A stretch of 64,000 bases of DNA from CAIWHR01 sp963717695. Lineage in GTDB: Bacteria > Pseudomonadota > Gammaproteobacteria > Burkholderiales > Casimicrobiaceae. The translations under genes were made by a program, and so were the position numbers. Below, one piece after another: positions 53,487 through 61,996 of the stretch; position 1 is the first letter of the stretch, and each line of letters starts with the position of its first letter. The notes beneath the pieces are model-generated. The model was not told where the DNA came from. It ran no database searches and saw only the letters and a program-made list of their open reading frames with translations. The stretch covers positions 558,001 to 622,000 of the forward strand of contig CAVQWR010000007.1 in NCBI GenBank assembly GCA_963717695.1, read 5' to 3'.

Positions 53487-54557
53487 GTGACTCACGCCGC
53501 CGCCGCCGCGTCCGCCAAGCGGATGGGCAGCTTCGAGCGCAATCTGACGTGGTGGGTGTTCGGCTGCATCGCCGCCGGCATTGCGCTCGGGCGCGCCTTC
53601 CCGCCGTTCTTCGAGGCCGTCGGCAATCTCAAGCTCGCCGAAGTCAACCTTCCGGTCGCGGCGCTCGTCTGGCTGATGATCGTGCCGATGCTGCTCAAGG
53701 TCGACTTCGGAGCGTTGCACGAACTCACGCGGCATTCCCGCGGCATCGGCGTGACGCTCTTCATCAACTGGGCCGTCAAGCCGTTCTCGATGGCGTTGCT
53801 CGCGTGGCTTTTCGTCCGCCACGCATTCGCGCGCTGGCTGCCGCCCGACCAGCTCGACAGCTACGTCGCGGGCCTCATCCTGCTTGCCGCGGCGCCGTGC
53901 ACCGCCATGGTCTTCGTGTGGAGCAACCTGTCGGACGGCGATGCGAACTTCACGCTGACGCAGGTGGCGCTCAACGACACGATCATGCTCTTCGCATTCG
54001 CACCGCTGGTCGCGCTGCTGCTCGGCCTGTCCGCCATCGTCGTGCCGTGGGCGACCCTCGCCACCGCCGTCGTCCTCTACATCCTGGTGCCGGTGGTCGT
54101 CGCCCAGTTCTGGCGGAGAAGCCTCCTGCGCCGCGGCGGCGCGGCGTCGCTCGCCGTGGCGCTCGCGCGCCTGCACCCGGTCGCGCTCTCGGCGCTGCTG
54201 CTGACGCTGGTGCTGCTCTTCGGCTTCCAGGGGCGCCAGATTCTCGCCCAGCCTCTCGTCATCGCGATGCTGGCCGTGCCGATCCTGATCCAGGTGTTCT
54301 TCAACTCGACGCTCGCCTATGGCCTCAACCGCTGGCTTGGCGTGTCGCACAATGTTGCGTGTCCGTCGGCGCTGATCGGCGCGAGCAACTTCTTCGAGCT
54401 CGCCGTCGCCACGGCCATCAGCCTGTTCGGCTTCGAGTCGGGCGCGGCGCTCGCCACGGTCGTGGGCGTGCTGATCGAGGTCCCGGTCATGCTGCTCGTC
54501 GTGCGCTTCGTCACGCAATCGAAGCAATGGTACGAGCGACGCGGGACATCGAGCTGA
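53487..54557 (+). CDS. acr3: Acr3 arsenite efflux permease
   Basis: A membrane protein of about 356 residues with ten transmembrane segments. It contains the conserved LAAAPCTAMVFVWSNL (essential Cys in TM4), ALNDTIMLFAFAP and NFFELAVATAISLFG signatures. It exports arsenite using the proton gradient. The start is a GTG at 53487 or at 53472 (overlapping arsC by 14 bases). It is last gene of the arsenic operon. Acr3 family, not ArsB. Confidence 0.94.
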   Translation: MTHAAAAASAKRMGSFERNLTWWVFGCIAAGIALGRAFPPFFEAVGNLKLAEVNLPVAALVWLMIVPMLLKVDFGALHELTRHSRGIGVTLFINWAVKPFSMALLAWLFVRHAFARWLPPDQLDSYVAGLILLAAAPCTAMVFVWSNLSDGDANFTLTQVALNDTIMLFAFAPLVALLLGLSAIVVPWATLATAVVLYILVPVVVAQFWRRSLLRRGGAASLAVALARLHPVALSALLLTLVLLFGFQGRQILAQPLVIAMLAVPILIQVFFNSTLAYGLNRWLGVSHNVACPSALIGASNFFELAVATAISLFGFESGAALATVVGVLIEVPVMLLVVRFVTQSKQWYERRGTSS

Positions 54558-54727
54558 ACGCACGAGGCGCTCCGGTCCGCGACGAAATCTCGACTCGTTG
54601 GCACGTGCAGCCGCGGTGTGGCCGGACAACGGCCGTTGTGCTGTAATGCGCTCGCCGGACACGCCAGCGCAGCCCATTCGGACGGCGGGGCGCCGGGCGT
54701 ACGTTTTCCGCTTGAAAGGAACATTCG

Positions 54728-55426
54728 ATGATGCGCGTCAATCGGTGGTCCGTGGTCGTTGCGCTCGTCGCGATGTTCGGCGTTGCGGGCGGCGCTTCCG
54801 GCCAGGCGTCGGATTCGCCCGATGGCCTCGTCAAAATCACGCCGCGAAAGATGGAGCTCGCGTGGCTGCGCCCGGGCGCCGATTTTCGGCCGTATACGAA
54901 GGTGATCGTCGGCACCACGCAGGTCGCCTTCTACCCCAACTGGCTCAAGGACTACAACCTCAACGCGTCGCTGGGAAACTGGCTGTCGCAGGAGCAGGCC
55001 GACAAGATCATGGCCGCCGCGCAGACCAATTTCGACGACATCTTCCGTGACGCGTTTCGCAAGGCCGGATATGAGGTCGTCACCACGCCCGGACCCGACG
55101 TGCTGCGCGTGAACTCGGCGATCGTCGATCTGATGGTCAATGCGCCGAAGGGCGACACCACCGGCCAGACGACGTGGATCATCACCGCGGGTCAGGCGGC
55201 ACTGATCGTGGAAGTTCGCGATTCGACCACCAACGCGCTGCTTGGCCGCGTCGCCGACCGACGAGCAACGCAGGATCTCGGCCGGCAGATCGCGACCACG
55301 GCGGTCAACCTGTACGATTTCCGCCAGCTCTTCGGTCTTTGGGCGGGCATCTGCGCCAACGCCCTGGGGGAATTGAAGAGCGTATCGCCGGTTCCGCAGG
55401 ACTTGCGCCCCAATCAGCGGCTCTGA
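54728..55426 (+). CDS. DUF3313 family exported protein
   Basis: A 232-residue protein with signal peptide (cleavage near residue 26). The DUF3313 pattern starts with WLRPGADFRPYTKVIVGTTQVAFYPNWL and continues with DDIFRDAFRKAGYEVV. Members are periplasmic or outer-membrane-associated proteins of unknown function; many are lipoproteins, but no lipobox cysteine is visible here. AAGGA seven bases before the ATG. A terminator follows. Confidence 0.78.
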   Translation: MMRVNRWSVVVALVAMFGVAGGASGQASDSPDGLVKITPRKMELAWLRPGADFRPYTKVIVGTTQVAFYPNWLKDYNLNASLGNWLSQEQADKIMAAAQTNFDDIFRDAFRKAGYEVVTTPGPDVLRVNSAIVDLMVNAPKGDTTGQTTWIITAGQAALIVEVRDSTTNALLGRVADRRATQDLGRQIATTAVNLYDFRQLFGLWAGICANALGELKSVSPVPQDLRPNQRL

Positions 55427-55458
55427 GCGCTGCCGCGCACGGCGCGCTCACGAGCGAC

Positions 55459-55490
55459 AACGGCTTGCCTTCGGCAGGCCGTTCTTGTTT
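55459..55490 (+). terminator. Rho-independent terminator after the DUF3313 gene
   Basis: The stem AACGGCTTGCC pairs with GGCAGGCCGTT (one wobble), with a 3-base loop and a trailing CTTGTTT. It lies 33 bp after the stop. The stem resembles the other terminators of the window. Confidence 0.78.
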
Positions 55491-55664
55491 GGACCCCCCC
55501 AGGCGTGGCGGGAGCGGCAAGCAGGCGTCGTCCCCGGCGCCGGCGAGTGCCGTCGCAGGCGTTTTCGATCGTCGGCACGGTCACGCCTGGATTTCAGGTA
55601 CGAGGATTGCTTAACTCCGCTCGTCGCGCCGAATTCTGCGCCATTTTCCCCGACAGGCACCTGA

Positions 55665-57152
55665 ATGACGTATCACGTTCTACTGCAGGGCCGCGTTGCC
55701 GCGGACGCCGATCCGGCTCTCGTCAAGCGCAGATTCATGGCGCTCACCGGGCAGACGGAAATCGTCACCGAGCGTCTGTTCTCCGGCAGCCCCACGGTCA
55801 TCAAGCGCGGGCTCGGCAAGGAGGTCGCGGAGCGTATCGCCTCCGCGCTGCGTGACATCGGAGCCGGTGCAAGCGTCGCCTCCGATGCGCCTCCCCCGTT
55901 GGAGCTGGCACTCGAAGCGCCGGCCCCTTCGCGCGCCGCGCATGAGACGCCGAGGCCGGATGAGCCGCACCGTCCGGCGCCGCGCGACACGCGGAGCCTG
56001 CAGGAGCCGCATCATCCGGCGCCACGCGACACGCTGACCCTGCAGGAGCCGGATGGCACCGGTGTGCGCGACACACTGAGCCTGCAGGAGTCGTATCATC
56101 CGGCGTCACACGACACGCTGACCCTGCAAGAGCCGGATGGCACGGGTGTGCGCAACACACTGAGCCTGCAGGAGCCCGAAGCGCCGACCCCACGCGAAGC
56201 GCTCCGGACGGAAGCGCCGGGCCGCCCGACGGCACCGTCCGGCGCGGAAGCCGCACATCCCGCGGCGACGGTGCCGCCGTTGCCGCCGCCGCCGCCGCTC
56301 GAGGACATGTACCGCGCCATCATCGGGCCCGCGCACACCGATTTCTATCTTCGGCATTTCATGCGTCGGGACGCGGGCGGACCGATGCTGTCGTGGAACT
56401 GGCCGGCGGTGCTCGCACAATTCTTCTGGTCGCTGCATCGCAAGCTCTGGCGCTTTGCCGTCTTCGGCCTGGCCCTCGGCCTGATCCTGGCCGCAGGCGC
56501 CGGATATCTCTTCAACCTTGCCGCCGGAATCCTGGTCGCCCGCGCCGACCCGATGCTCTTGCGGGTCGGCAGCATTCTCGCCGGCGTTGTTGCAGGCATG
56601 GTCGTCGGCGCGCTCGGCAATGACGCCTACCAGCGTCGCGCGTTGCAGCTTATCAAGGACACTGCGCACATTTCCGATCCGGCGCGGCGCCTCGCGAGTC
56701 TGGCCGCGCGCGGGGGCACTTCGCAGAGCTGGCGCTTCGCGCTCGCCGCCACCGCGATCCTCGGTGCGCTGGGCGCGACCGGCGTCATGCTGGGCATGGC
56801 CGATTCGCAATCCAGCGCGGAGGCGGCCACGCCGCGCGCGCAGCGCATCCCCGGGTCCAATTACCTCGCGGGACGGTGGCGCTGCACCAGCCAGACGACC
56901 GGGCGGATCACGTACTGGGAGTACGCGGCAACCGGCGGTGTGCAGTATTTCGGCGAGAATGCGCAGGAAAATGTTCCGCTCATGGGTCCGGAAGTCCCGA
57001 GCCGATGGAGGCTCGCGGACAACGTGCTGCACTGGACCAACGAGTGGCATGGCTCGCGCTGGAGCGCGGAGAATACCGTCCTCGACCTGTCGCGCGAGTT
57101 CATGCACTACACGCGGGCGGGCGGCGAGAGCGTAATCTGCGCGCGGCCGTGA
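55665..57152 (+). CDS. DUF2628-like membrane protein with 14-residue tandem repeats
   Basis: A 495-residue mosaic. Residues 1-75 (TYHVLLQGRVAADADPALV) form a small alpha/beta domain. Residues about 107-176 are five 14-residue repeats of the type RDTLTLQEPDGTGV, flanked by Pro/Ala-rich linkers. A DUF2628-like membrane domain follows (LSWNWPAVLAQFFWSLHRKLWRF, then two or three TM helices, about residues 235-330). A further TM near 365 and a lipocalin-like C-terminal domain (GRWRCTSQTTGRITYWEY) end the protein. The function is unknown. The repeats correspond to a 42-bp DNA tandem array. Confidence 0.72.
   Translation: MTYHVLLQGRVAADADPALVKRRFMALTGQTEIVTERLFSGSPTVIKRGLGKEVAERIASALRDIGAGASVASDAPPPLELALEAPAPSRAAHETPRPDEPHRPAPRDTRSLQEPHHPAPRDTLTLQEPDGTGVRDTLSLQESYHPASHDTLTLQEPDGTGVRNTLSLQEPEAPTPREALRTEAPGRPTAPSGAEAAHPAATVPPLPPPPPLEDMYRAIIGPAHTDFYLRHFMRRDAGGPMLSWNWPAVLAQFFWSLHRKLWRFAVFGLALGLILAAGAGYLFNLAAGILVARADPMLLRVGSILAGVVAGMVVGALGNDAYQRRALQLIKDTAHISDPARRLASLAARGGTSQSWRFALAATAILGALGATGVMLGMADSQSSAEAATPRAQRIPGSNYLAGRWRCTSQTTGRITYWEYAATGGVQYFGENAQENVPLMGPEVPSRWRLADNVLHWTNEWHGSRWSAENTVLDLSREFMHYTRAGGESVICARP
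55983..56192 (+). repeat. 42-bp tandem repeat array, five units
   Basis: Five in-frame 42-bp units inside the DUF2628-like gene encode RDTRSLQEPHHPAP, RDTLTLQEPDGTGV, RDTLSLQESYHPAS, HDTLTLQEPDGTGV and RNTLSLQEPEAPTP. Alternating units are most alike, giving an 84-bp higher-order period. Unit length is a multiple of three, so copy-number change would keep the frame. Confidence 0.85.
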
Positions 57153-57487
57153 GATTCGGCGCACGGCACGGTGGCGGCGCGTATCCTCGTCTTGTTCCTG
57201 ATTGGGAAGACGGCGCGGGCGCTCACCGGATAGCCTCGCGCCTTCGCGCCTCCAGTGGCTCCGGAAGCCTCCGCGCGCGGCCCATGCGGCCGAGCTTAGG
57301 GTCGCGCACTGCATTCAACATTGCGACCGAGGGAACTTTGCGGCGACAAGACAGCCTCACAACGGCATTGCACCGGTCAGGGCTCGACGCAAACTCCGGC
57401 TTTCCCCAAATGGACCAGCCCCTATCCCGCGGCGCGCTGTGCCGCGGAAACGGCATTCCGTCACGATTTCCGCATGAGGATCATTGA
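57153..57487. other. 335-bp gap, nothing recognised
   Basis: No gene or clear hairpin between the DUF2628-like gene and the HPr-like gene. A GAGGA ribosome site at its right end serves the HPr-like gene; the promoter is not obvious. Confidence 0.4.
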
Positions 57488-57757
57488 ATGCAATCGCTGC
57501 GTTTCATCATCGCCAACCCTCGCGGGCTGCATGCGCAGGCGTGCGCCCGGATCGTCGCGATCGCGAAGGGCTGTCGGTGCCGGCTTTCCATGGTGGGCAG
57601 GGGAAAGCGCGTAAGCGCCCGCAACATCGTCGCGGTGATGCTGCTGACCGCCACGGTGGGTGCGACGGTGCGGATCGAAGCGGACGGCCCGGACGAGGCA
57701 GCCACCATTCGCGAGATCGCATCGCTGCTGCAGGACGGGCTCGGCGAGCGCCATTAG
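57488..57757 (+). CDS. HPr-like phosphocarrier protein, divergent
   Basis: An 89-residue HPr fold. The phosphoryl-accepting His15 is present in NPRGLHAQA, but the usual Arg17 and Pro18 are Gln and Ala. The regulatory Ser46 position is Asn (VSARNIVAVM). This suggests a PTS-Ntr-like or repurposed carrier that HPr kinase cannot modify. No enzyme I or EIIA gene is nearby. GAGGA seven bases before the ATG supports the start. Confidence 0.82.
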   Translation: MQSLRFIIANPRGLHAQACARIVAIAKGCRCRLSMVGRGKRVSARNIVAVMLLTATVGATVRIEADGPDEAATIREIASLLQDGLGERH

Positions 57758-57828
57758 GTGTTTTCCGCCAGCCGACGGCGCGTTCCAGCATTCCGCGTGT
57801 CGAGGGCTCGCGTCGCGGCCGCGCGCGA

Positions 57829-58365
57829 TCAGGCCAGCGTCACCAGGTGGCGGCCATATTTCGCCACGTCGTTCCAGTCGGTGTAGTCGATGACGGTGGA
57901 CGGATCGGTCGGGCCGTGCGTCATCTTCATGATGAGCTGGATCATCTTGCGCTCGTGCCACGGCCAGCGCGGATAGTCGACCTTGCCGGCAACCACCTTG
58001 AGGTCCTTCGGCTTCCAGGCCGAGAGCTCGAGGAACTTCTGCATGTAGCGATTGCCAGCGACGGTCGCCTTGGCAGGCACGCGCGCGACGACCGACACGT
58101 TGAAGAAGCTGTTCGGCCTGGCGTCGAGCACGGCCTTGTGAGTCGACACGAAGTCGTAGACGCGCTTGTCGTAATTGCCGTACAGCACGGGCGCGCCGAC
58201 CGCGATGACGTCGTACGCGCTCCAGTCGAGCCCCTCGCGCTCGGCTTCGACGAGATCCATTCGGTCGGCCCGGCCGCCGGCGGCGACGACGCCGGCCGCG
58301 ACGGCGCGCGCCACGCGCGCCGTGTGCCCGTTGCGGCTGAGATACAGCACCATCACTGACTTCAC
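57829..58365 (-). CDS. HemG-like flavodoxin-domain protein
   Basis: A 178-residue flavodoxin-fold protein. The FMN phosphate loop is VLYLSRNGHTARVA near the N-terminus, then GAPVLYGNYDKRVYDFV and a C-terminal WPWHERKMIQLIMKMTHGPTD typical of menaquinone-type protoporphyrinogen oxidase HemG. It probably oxidises protoporphyrinogen IX using quinone. The start is a GTG with GGGAG seven bases upstream; an ATG four codons in is an alternative. It is convergent with the HPr-like gene. Confidence 0.82.
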   Translation of the reverse strand: MKSVMVLYLSRNGHTARVARAVAAGVVAAGGRADRMDLVEAEREGLDWSAYDVIAVGAPVLYGNYDKRVYDFVSTHKAVLDARPNSFFNVSVVARVPAKATVAGNRYMQKFLELSAWKPKDLKVVAGKVDYPRWPWHERKMIQLIMKMTHGPTDPSTVIDYTDWNDVAKYGRHLVTLA

Positions 58366-58713
58366 GCAATTCTCCCTGGCCGATGCGGGTTGCAACGGTA
58401 ACGAGTTCCCGCCGCGGTCATGCAAATTCGAAACGGAAACGTGTTTTTCGGCGTCGTCGGGGCCGGCACTCGAAACCTCGACGCGATGGACGACGCATCG
58501 TCGTCGTGCCACAGGCAAAGTCTAAGGTGTTTGCCACGCTGCGGATTGACGCGTGTCAACGAGCGTCGTCCCGTCATCGCGACGTCCTGTCGCGGATCGC
58601 AACGGCGGCGCTGCGCATCGCGTCAACGCGCGCAGCAAAGAGAAGGCACGCGACGATGCCTCGCCGCGTGCCCTGGTGTGCCGCCGAACCGCTACGGCTA
58701 AGCTGGCAGCTTT
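58366..58713. other. 350-bp gap, nothing recognised
   Basis: The region upstream of the HemG-like gene and downstream of pirin has no family-like frame. It should contain the HemG-like promoter. Confidence 0.4.
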
Positions 58714-59602
58714 CTACTCAATGCCCCCAAATGTTCCGGCCTGGAAATCGCGCACCGCCTCGAAGATCTCGTCGTTGGTGTTCATCACGAACGGGCCGTA
58801 CTGCGCGATCGGCTCGCGCAGCGGCCGGCCGGCGATCAGAAGCGCGCGAGTCGACGCCGGTGCGTGCATGACCGCGCCGTCGCTTTCCGCGCCGTTCGCG
58901 AGGATCGCCATCCGCTGCGCGGGCACGTGCGTACCCTCGATCGACAGTCCGCCGCGATACACGTAGACGAACGCGTTGTGCGTCCGGCGGCAGCGCCTGC
59001 GCGAAGCTCGCTCCTGCAGGGAATTCGAGGTCGAGGTACAGCGGCTCCGTCACCTCGCGCCGCATCGCACCGTCGAAGCCCTGGCTCCGGCCCGCAATGA
59101 CGCGCACCTTCACGCCGTCGCGCGTCGTGAACTCGGGAATCTCCGCCGGCTGGATGTCGCGATACCACGGCGCGCGCATCTTGTCCTGCGCCGGCAGGTT
59201 GAGCCAGAGCTGGAAGCCTTCCATGCGGCCGTCCTCCTGCTCGGGCAGCTCCGAGTGAATGACGCCGCGGCCGGCCGTCATCCATTGCACGCCGCCGTTC
59301 GACAGCAGGCCCTCGTGCCCCGCGCTGTCGCGATGCCGCATGCGCCCGGCGATCATGTACGTCACGGTCTCGAAGCCGCGGTGCGGATGATCGGGGAAGC
59401 CGCCGATGTAATCCTTGGGATCGTCGCTGCGGAACGCGTCGAGCATGAGAAACGGATCGAGCCGGCGTTGCAGCGATTGCGTCAGCACGCGCGTCAGCTT
59501 GACCCCCGCGCCGTCCGACGTCGGCTGGCCGACTATCACGCGCTCGACCGTGCGGGGCAGCGTGACCGTTTCCGTGGTGGAGTTGTGAAGCATCGTCGTC
59601 AT
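58714..59602 (-). CDS. Pirin family protein (frameshifted as given)
   Basis: A bicupin of the pirin family. The N-terminal cupin has metal-binding residues in GGFPDHPHRGFETVTYMIAG and HSELPEQEDGRMEGFQLWLNLP. The C-terminal cupin ends in PLREPIAQYGPFVMNTNDEI. One extra base near 58981 splits the gene; removing it restores ALPPDHNAFVYVYRGGL and gives 295 residues. AGGAG upstream of the ATG at 59602. Pirins often have quercetinase activity or act as redox regulators. It lies 64 bp downstream of the azoreductase gene, probably in one operon. Confidence 0.85.
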
Positions 59603-59666
59603 CGCCTTCTCCTCATATTGCAATCGGGCTCGCGGAATCGCCGCAAGCGGGAAACGCACTGCTGCG

Positions 59667-60269
59667 TTACGCCGTCATCGCCTCGTCGATCTGCGCGTGC
59701 GCGGCGGAGAGTCCCTGCTGCTCGGCATCCGGCCCCATCGCCAGCCCTTCCGCGTAGACGAAATGCACGTCGGTCATGCCGAGGAACGAGAACACCGTCT
59801 TGAGATAGGGCACCTGCGTGTCCGCCGGCGTGTTCCGGTACCGGCCGCCGCGCGTCAGCGCGACGTAGACCCGCTTGCCCTTGAGCAGACCTTCCGGGCC
59901 GTTCGCCGAATAGCGGAACGTCACGCCCGCGCGCGAGATCGCGTCGATCCAGTTCTTGAGCTGCGCGGAGACGCCGAAGTTGTACATCGGCACGCCCAGG
60001 ACGACGACGTCCGCCGCCTGGATTTCCGCGATCAGCGCGTCGTCGAGCGCGACCCGTGCCGCCTGTTCGTGCGTGCGCTGTTCGGCCGGCGTGAACAGCG
60101 CGCCAAGCGTGGATTCATCGAGCTCCGGATGCGGCGTCCGGCCGAGGTCGCGCACCGTGACTCCCGCTGCAGGGTGGCCGCCGCGCAGCCGATCGACCAT
60201 TCGCGTGGCGAGTCGAGTCGATTGCGATGCGCCGCCGCGCGGGCTGGAATTGATCTGCAGGATGTTCAT
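59667..60269 (-). CDS. azoR: FMN-dependent NADH:quinone/azo reductase AzoR
   Basis: A 200-residue flavodoxin-like reductase. FMN-binding SSPRGGASQSTRLA is near the N-terminus, PMYNFGVSAQLKNWIDAISRAGVTFRYS in the middle, and ALTRGGRY later. It reduces quinones and azo compounds with NADH, protecting against electrophiles. It is divergent from a LysR regulator, the usual control arrangement, and is followed by pirin. Confidence 0.92.
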   Translation of the reverse strand: MNILQINSSPRGGASQSTRLATRMVDRLRGGHPAAGVTVRDLGRTPHPELDESTLGALFTPAEQRTHEQAARVALDDALIAEIQAADVVVLGVPMYNFGVSAQLKNWIDAISRAGVTFRYSANGPEGLLKGKRVYVALTRGGRYRNTPADTQVPYLKTVFSFLGMTDVHFVYAEGLAMGPDAEQQGLSAAHAQIDEAMTA

Positions 60270-60303
60270 CGTTGGCTCCGTCGGTTTGGGATATGCACCC
60301 ACT

Positions 60304-60320
60304 ATAGGTGTTGCTCCTAT
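60304..60320. promoter_or_regulatory. Candidate LysR operator between azoR and lysR
   Basis: The inverted repeat ATAGG-N7-CCTAT lies in the 162-bp divergent gap, 35 bp upstream of the azoR ATG. A second interrupted repeat (ATTGT...ACAAT) lies near 60345-60370. Both suit binding of the divergent LysR protein. Confidence 0.5.
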
Positions 60321-60431
60321 GCGCCGGAAGCCATTAAAATGGATATCATTGTCCTAACTGAGCAACAATCTAGGCGGCCGGCGCTGGCCAACCGTGCCGG
60401 GCGCGTGGACCAACGACGGACTGGCAATGTC

Positions 60432-61385
60432 ATGAATCTCGAACCCAACGATCTTTTCCTCTTCGCGCGGGTCGTCGACGAGGGCAGCTTTTCCCGGGCC
60501 GCCACGCGCCTGGGCCTGCCGAAGTCGACAGTCTCCCGACGCGTCGCGGCGCTGGAGGCGCACCTTGGCGAGCGGCTGCTCCTGCGCACGACCCGCAAGC
60601 TGACCATCACCGATTTCGGCCTCGCCGTGTTGGAGCACGCGCGGCACGTCGTCGAGGACGTCGCCGCGGCCGCGTCGATCGCACAGAATCGGCAGGTCGA
60701 GCCCAGCGGGCGCCTGCGCGTGTCGATGCCGAACGACCTTGCCAATCTCGTCCTTGCGCCGATGCTCGCCCAATTCGCGCTGGCGCATCCCGCGATCACG
60801 CTGGAGATCGACCTGTCGGCGCGCTTCGTCGACCTGATCGGCGAGAACTTCGATGTCGCGATCCGCATGGGCGATCTGCGCGACGACGCGTCGCTTGCCG
60901 CGCGCCGCATGGCGGTGTTCACCGGCAGCCTGTACGCCGCACCCGCGTACCTCACCCGGCGCGGCACTCCCGCCGAGCCGGAGGCGCTGATGGAACACGA
61001 TGCGCTGCGCATCCTTGCGCGCACGGGCGAGCCGATGCCCTGGGTCCTCACGCGCGGCGACGAGCGATGGGAGGGCATTCCGCCGGGACGCGTAACGGCC
61101 AACGCGCCGGAGCTCCTCACGCGAATGGCCATCGCCGGCGCCGGCATCGCCGTCGTCAACGATCACTTCGTGCTGCCGTATCTGCAGCGCGGCGAGCTCG
61201 TCAACGTTCTGCCCGAATGGCGGCTGCCTCCAGTCAGCGCGTGGGCCGTGTTCCCCGGCCGCAGGCTGATGCCGGCACGAACGCGCGTGTTCCTCGACGC
61301 GCTCGCCGCGATGTTCACCGGGCCCGAATGCCAGGCGATCGAAGCGAAGGTGCGGAAGCCGGGGGCGTTGCGTCCCGCGGCATGA
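60432..61385 (+). CDS. LysR-type regulator of azoR/pirin
   Basis: A 317-residue LysR protein. The helix-turn-helix DEGSFSRAATRLGLPKSTVSRRVAALE is followed by an effector domain. The subfamily (PSGRLRVSMPNDLAN, DFDVAIRMG-like) commonly controls divergent oxidoreductases in response to quinones or aromatic electrophiles. The divergent position to azoR makes that its likely target. Its stop overlaps the next start (ATGA). Confidence 0.88.
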   Translation: MNLEPNDLFLFARVVDEGSFSRAATRLGLPKSTVSRRVAALEAHLGERLLLRTTRKLTITDFGLAVLEHARHVVEDVAAAASIAQNRQVEPSGRLRVSMPNDLANLVLAPMLAQFALAHPAITLEIDLSARFVDLIGENFDVAIRMGDLRDDASLAARRMAVFTGSLYAAPAYLTRRGTPAEPEALMEHDALRILARTGEPMPWVLTRGDERWEGIPPGRVTANAPELLTRMAIAGAGIAVVNDHFVLPYLQRGELVNVLPEWRLPPVSAWAVFPGRRLMPARTRVFLDALAAMFTGPECQAIEAKVRKPGALRPAA

Positions 61386-61996
61386 AGATGGACGACGTCC
61401 TTCATCCGTTCGACGATGCCGGAAGCACCGCTTCCGCCGTCGCGTCGACGCGGCGCTGGCTCGAGCGCGCGGTGATCGGGCTCAATCTGTGCCCGTTCGC
61501 CAAGGCGGTGTACGTCAAACGTCAGGTCAGGTTCGCCGTCACCGCTGGCGCGAGCCGCGAGGAGCTGCTGGCGGAGTTGCGGCACGAGCTCGAAAATCTG
61601 GCGCGCGCCGACCCGAGTGCGGTCGCAACGACGCTGCTGATCCATCCGCGGGCGATGATCGATTTCATCGAGTTCAGCTTCTTCCTGAGGGAGATCGACG
61701 CGGTGCTCGTTGACCTCGAGCTCGACGGCATCCTGCAGGTGGCGAGCTTCCATCCGCGCTACGAGTTCGCGGGAATCGCCTCCGACGACGTTGCGAACTG
61801 CACCAACCGGTCGCCGCACCCGACGCTGCACCTGTTACGCGAAACCGACATCGACCGCGCCGTTGCCGCGTTTCCAGACGCCGCGTCGATCTACGAGCGG
61901 AACATCGAGACGCTGCGTCGTCTTGGGCACGCGGGGTGGAATGCGTTGTTCACGTCCGAAGAGGAGTCATCCTGCGCGATGCAGCGAGCGCCCTAG
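61382..61996 (+). CDS. DUF1415 family protein
   Basis: A 204-residue protein of DUF1415. Marks are RRWLERAVIGLNLCPFAKAVY and LQVASFHPRYEFAG, then NRSPHPTLHLLRE. The function is unknown; the Cys-Pro and HP motifs may be catalytic or metal-binding. It overlaps the LysR stop by four bases. Its 3' end overlaps the convergent ArsR-like gene by 30 bp. Confidence 0.85.
   Translation: MKMDDVLHPFDDAGSTASAVASTRRWLERAVIGLNLCPFAKAVYVKRQVRFAVTAGASREELLAELRHELENLARADPSAVATTLLIHPRAMIDFIEFSFFLREIDAVLVDLELDGILQVASFHPRYEFAGIASDDVANCTNRSPHPTLHLLRETDIDRAVAAFPDAASIYERNIETLRRLGHAGWNALFTSEEESSCAMQRAP

Noticed and set aside
53480..53497. Near-match to the TGTGA-N6-TCACA site at the arsC/acr3 junction
   Set aside because: It has one mismatch, lies inside overlapping coding ends and is away from any expected promoter.
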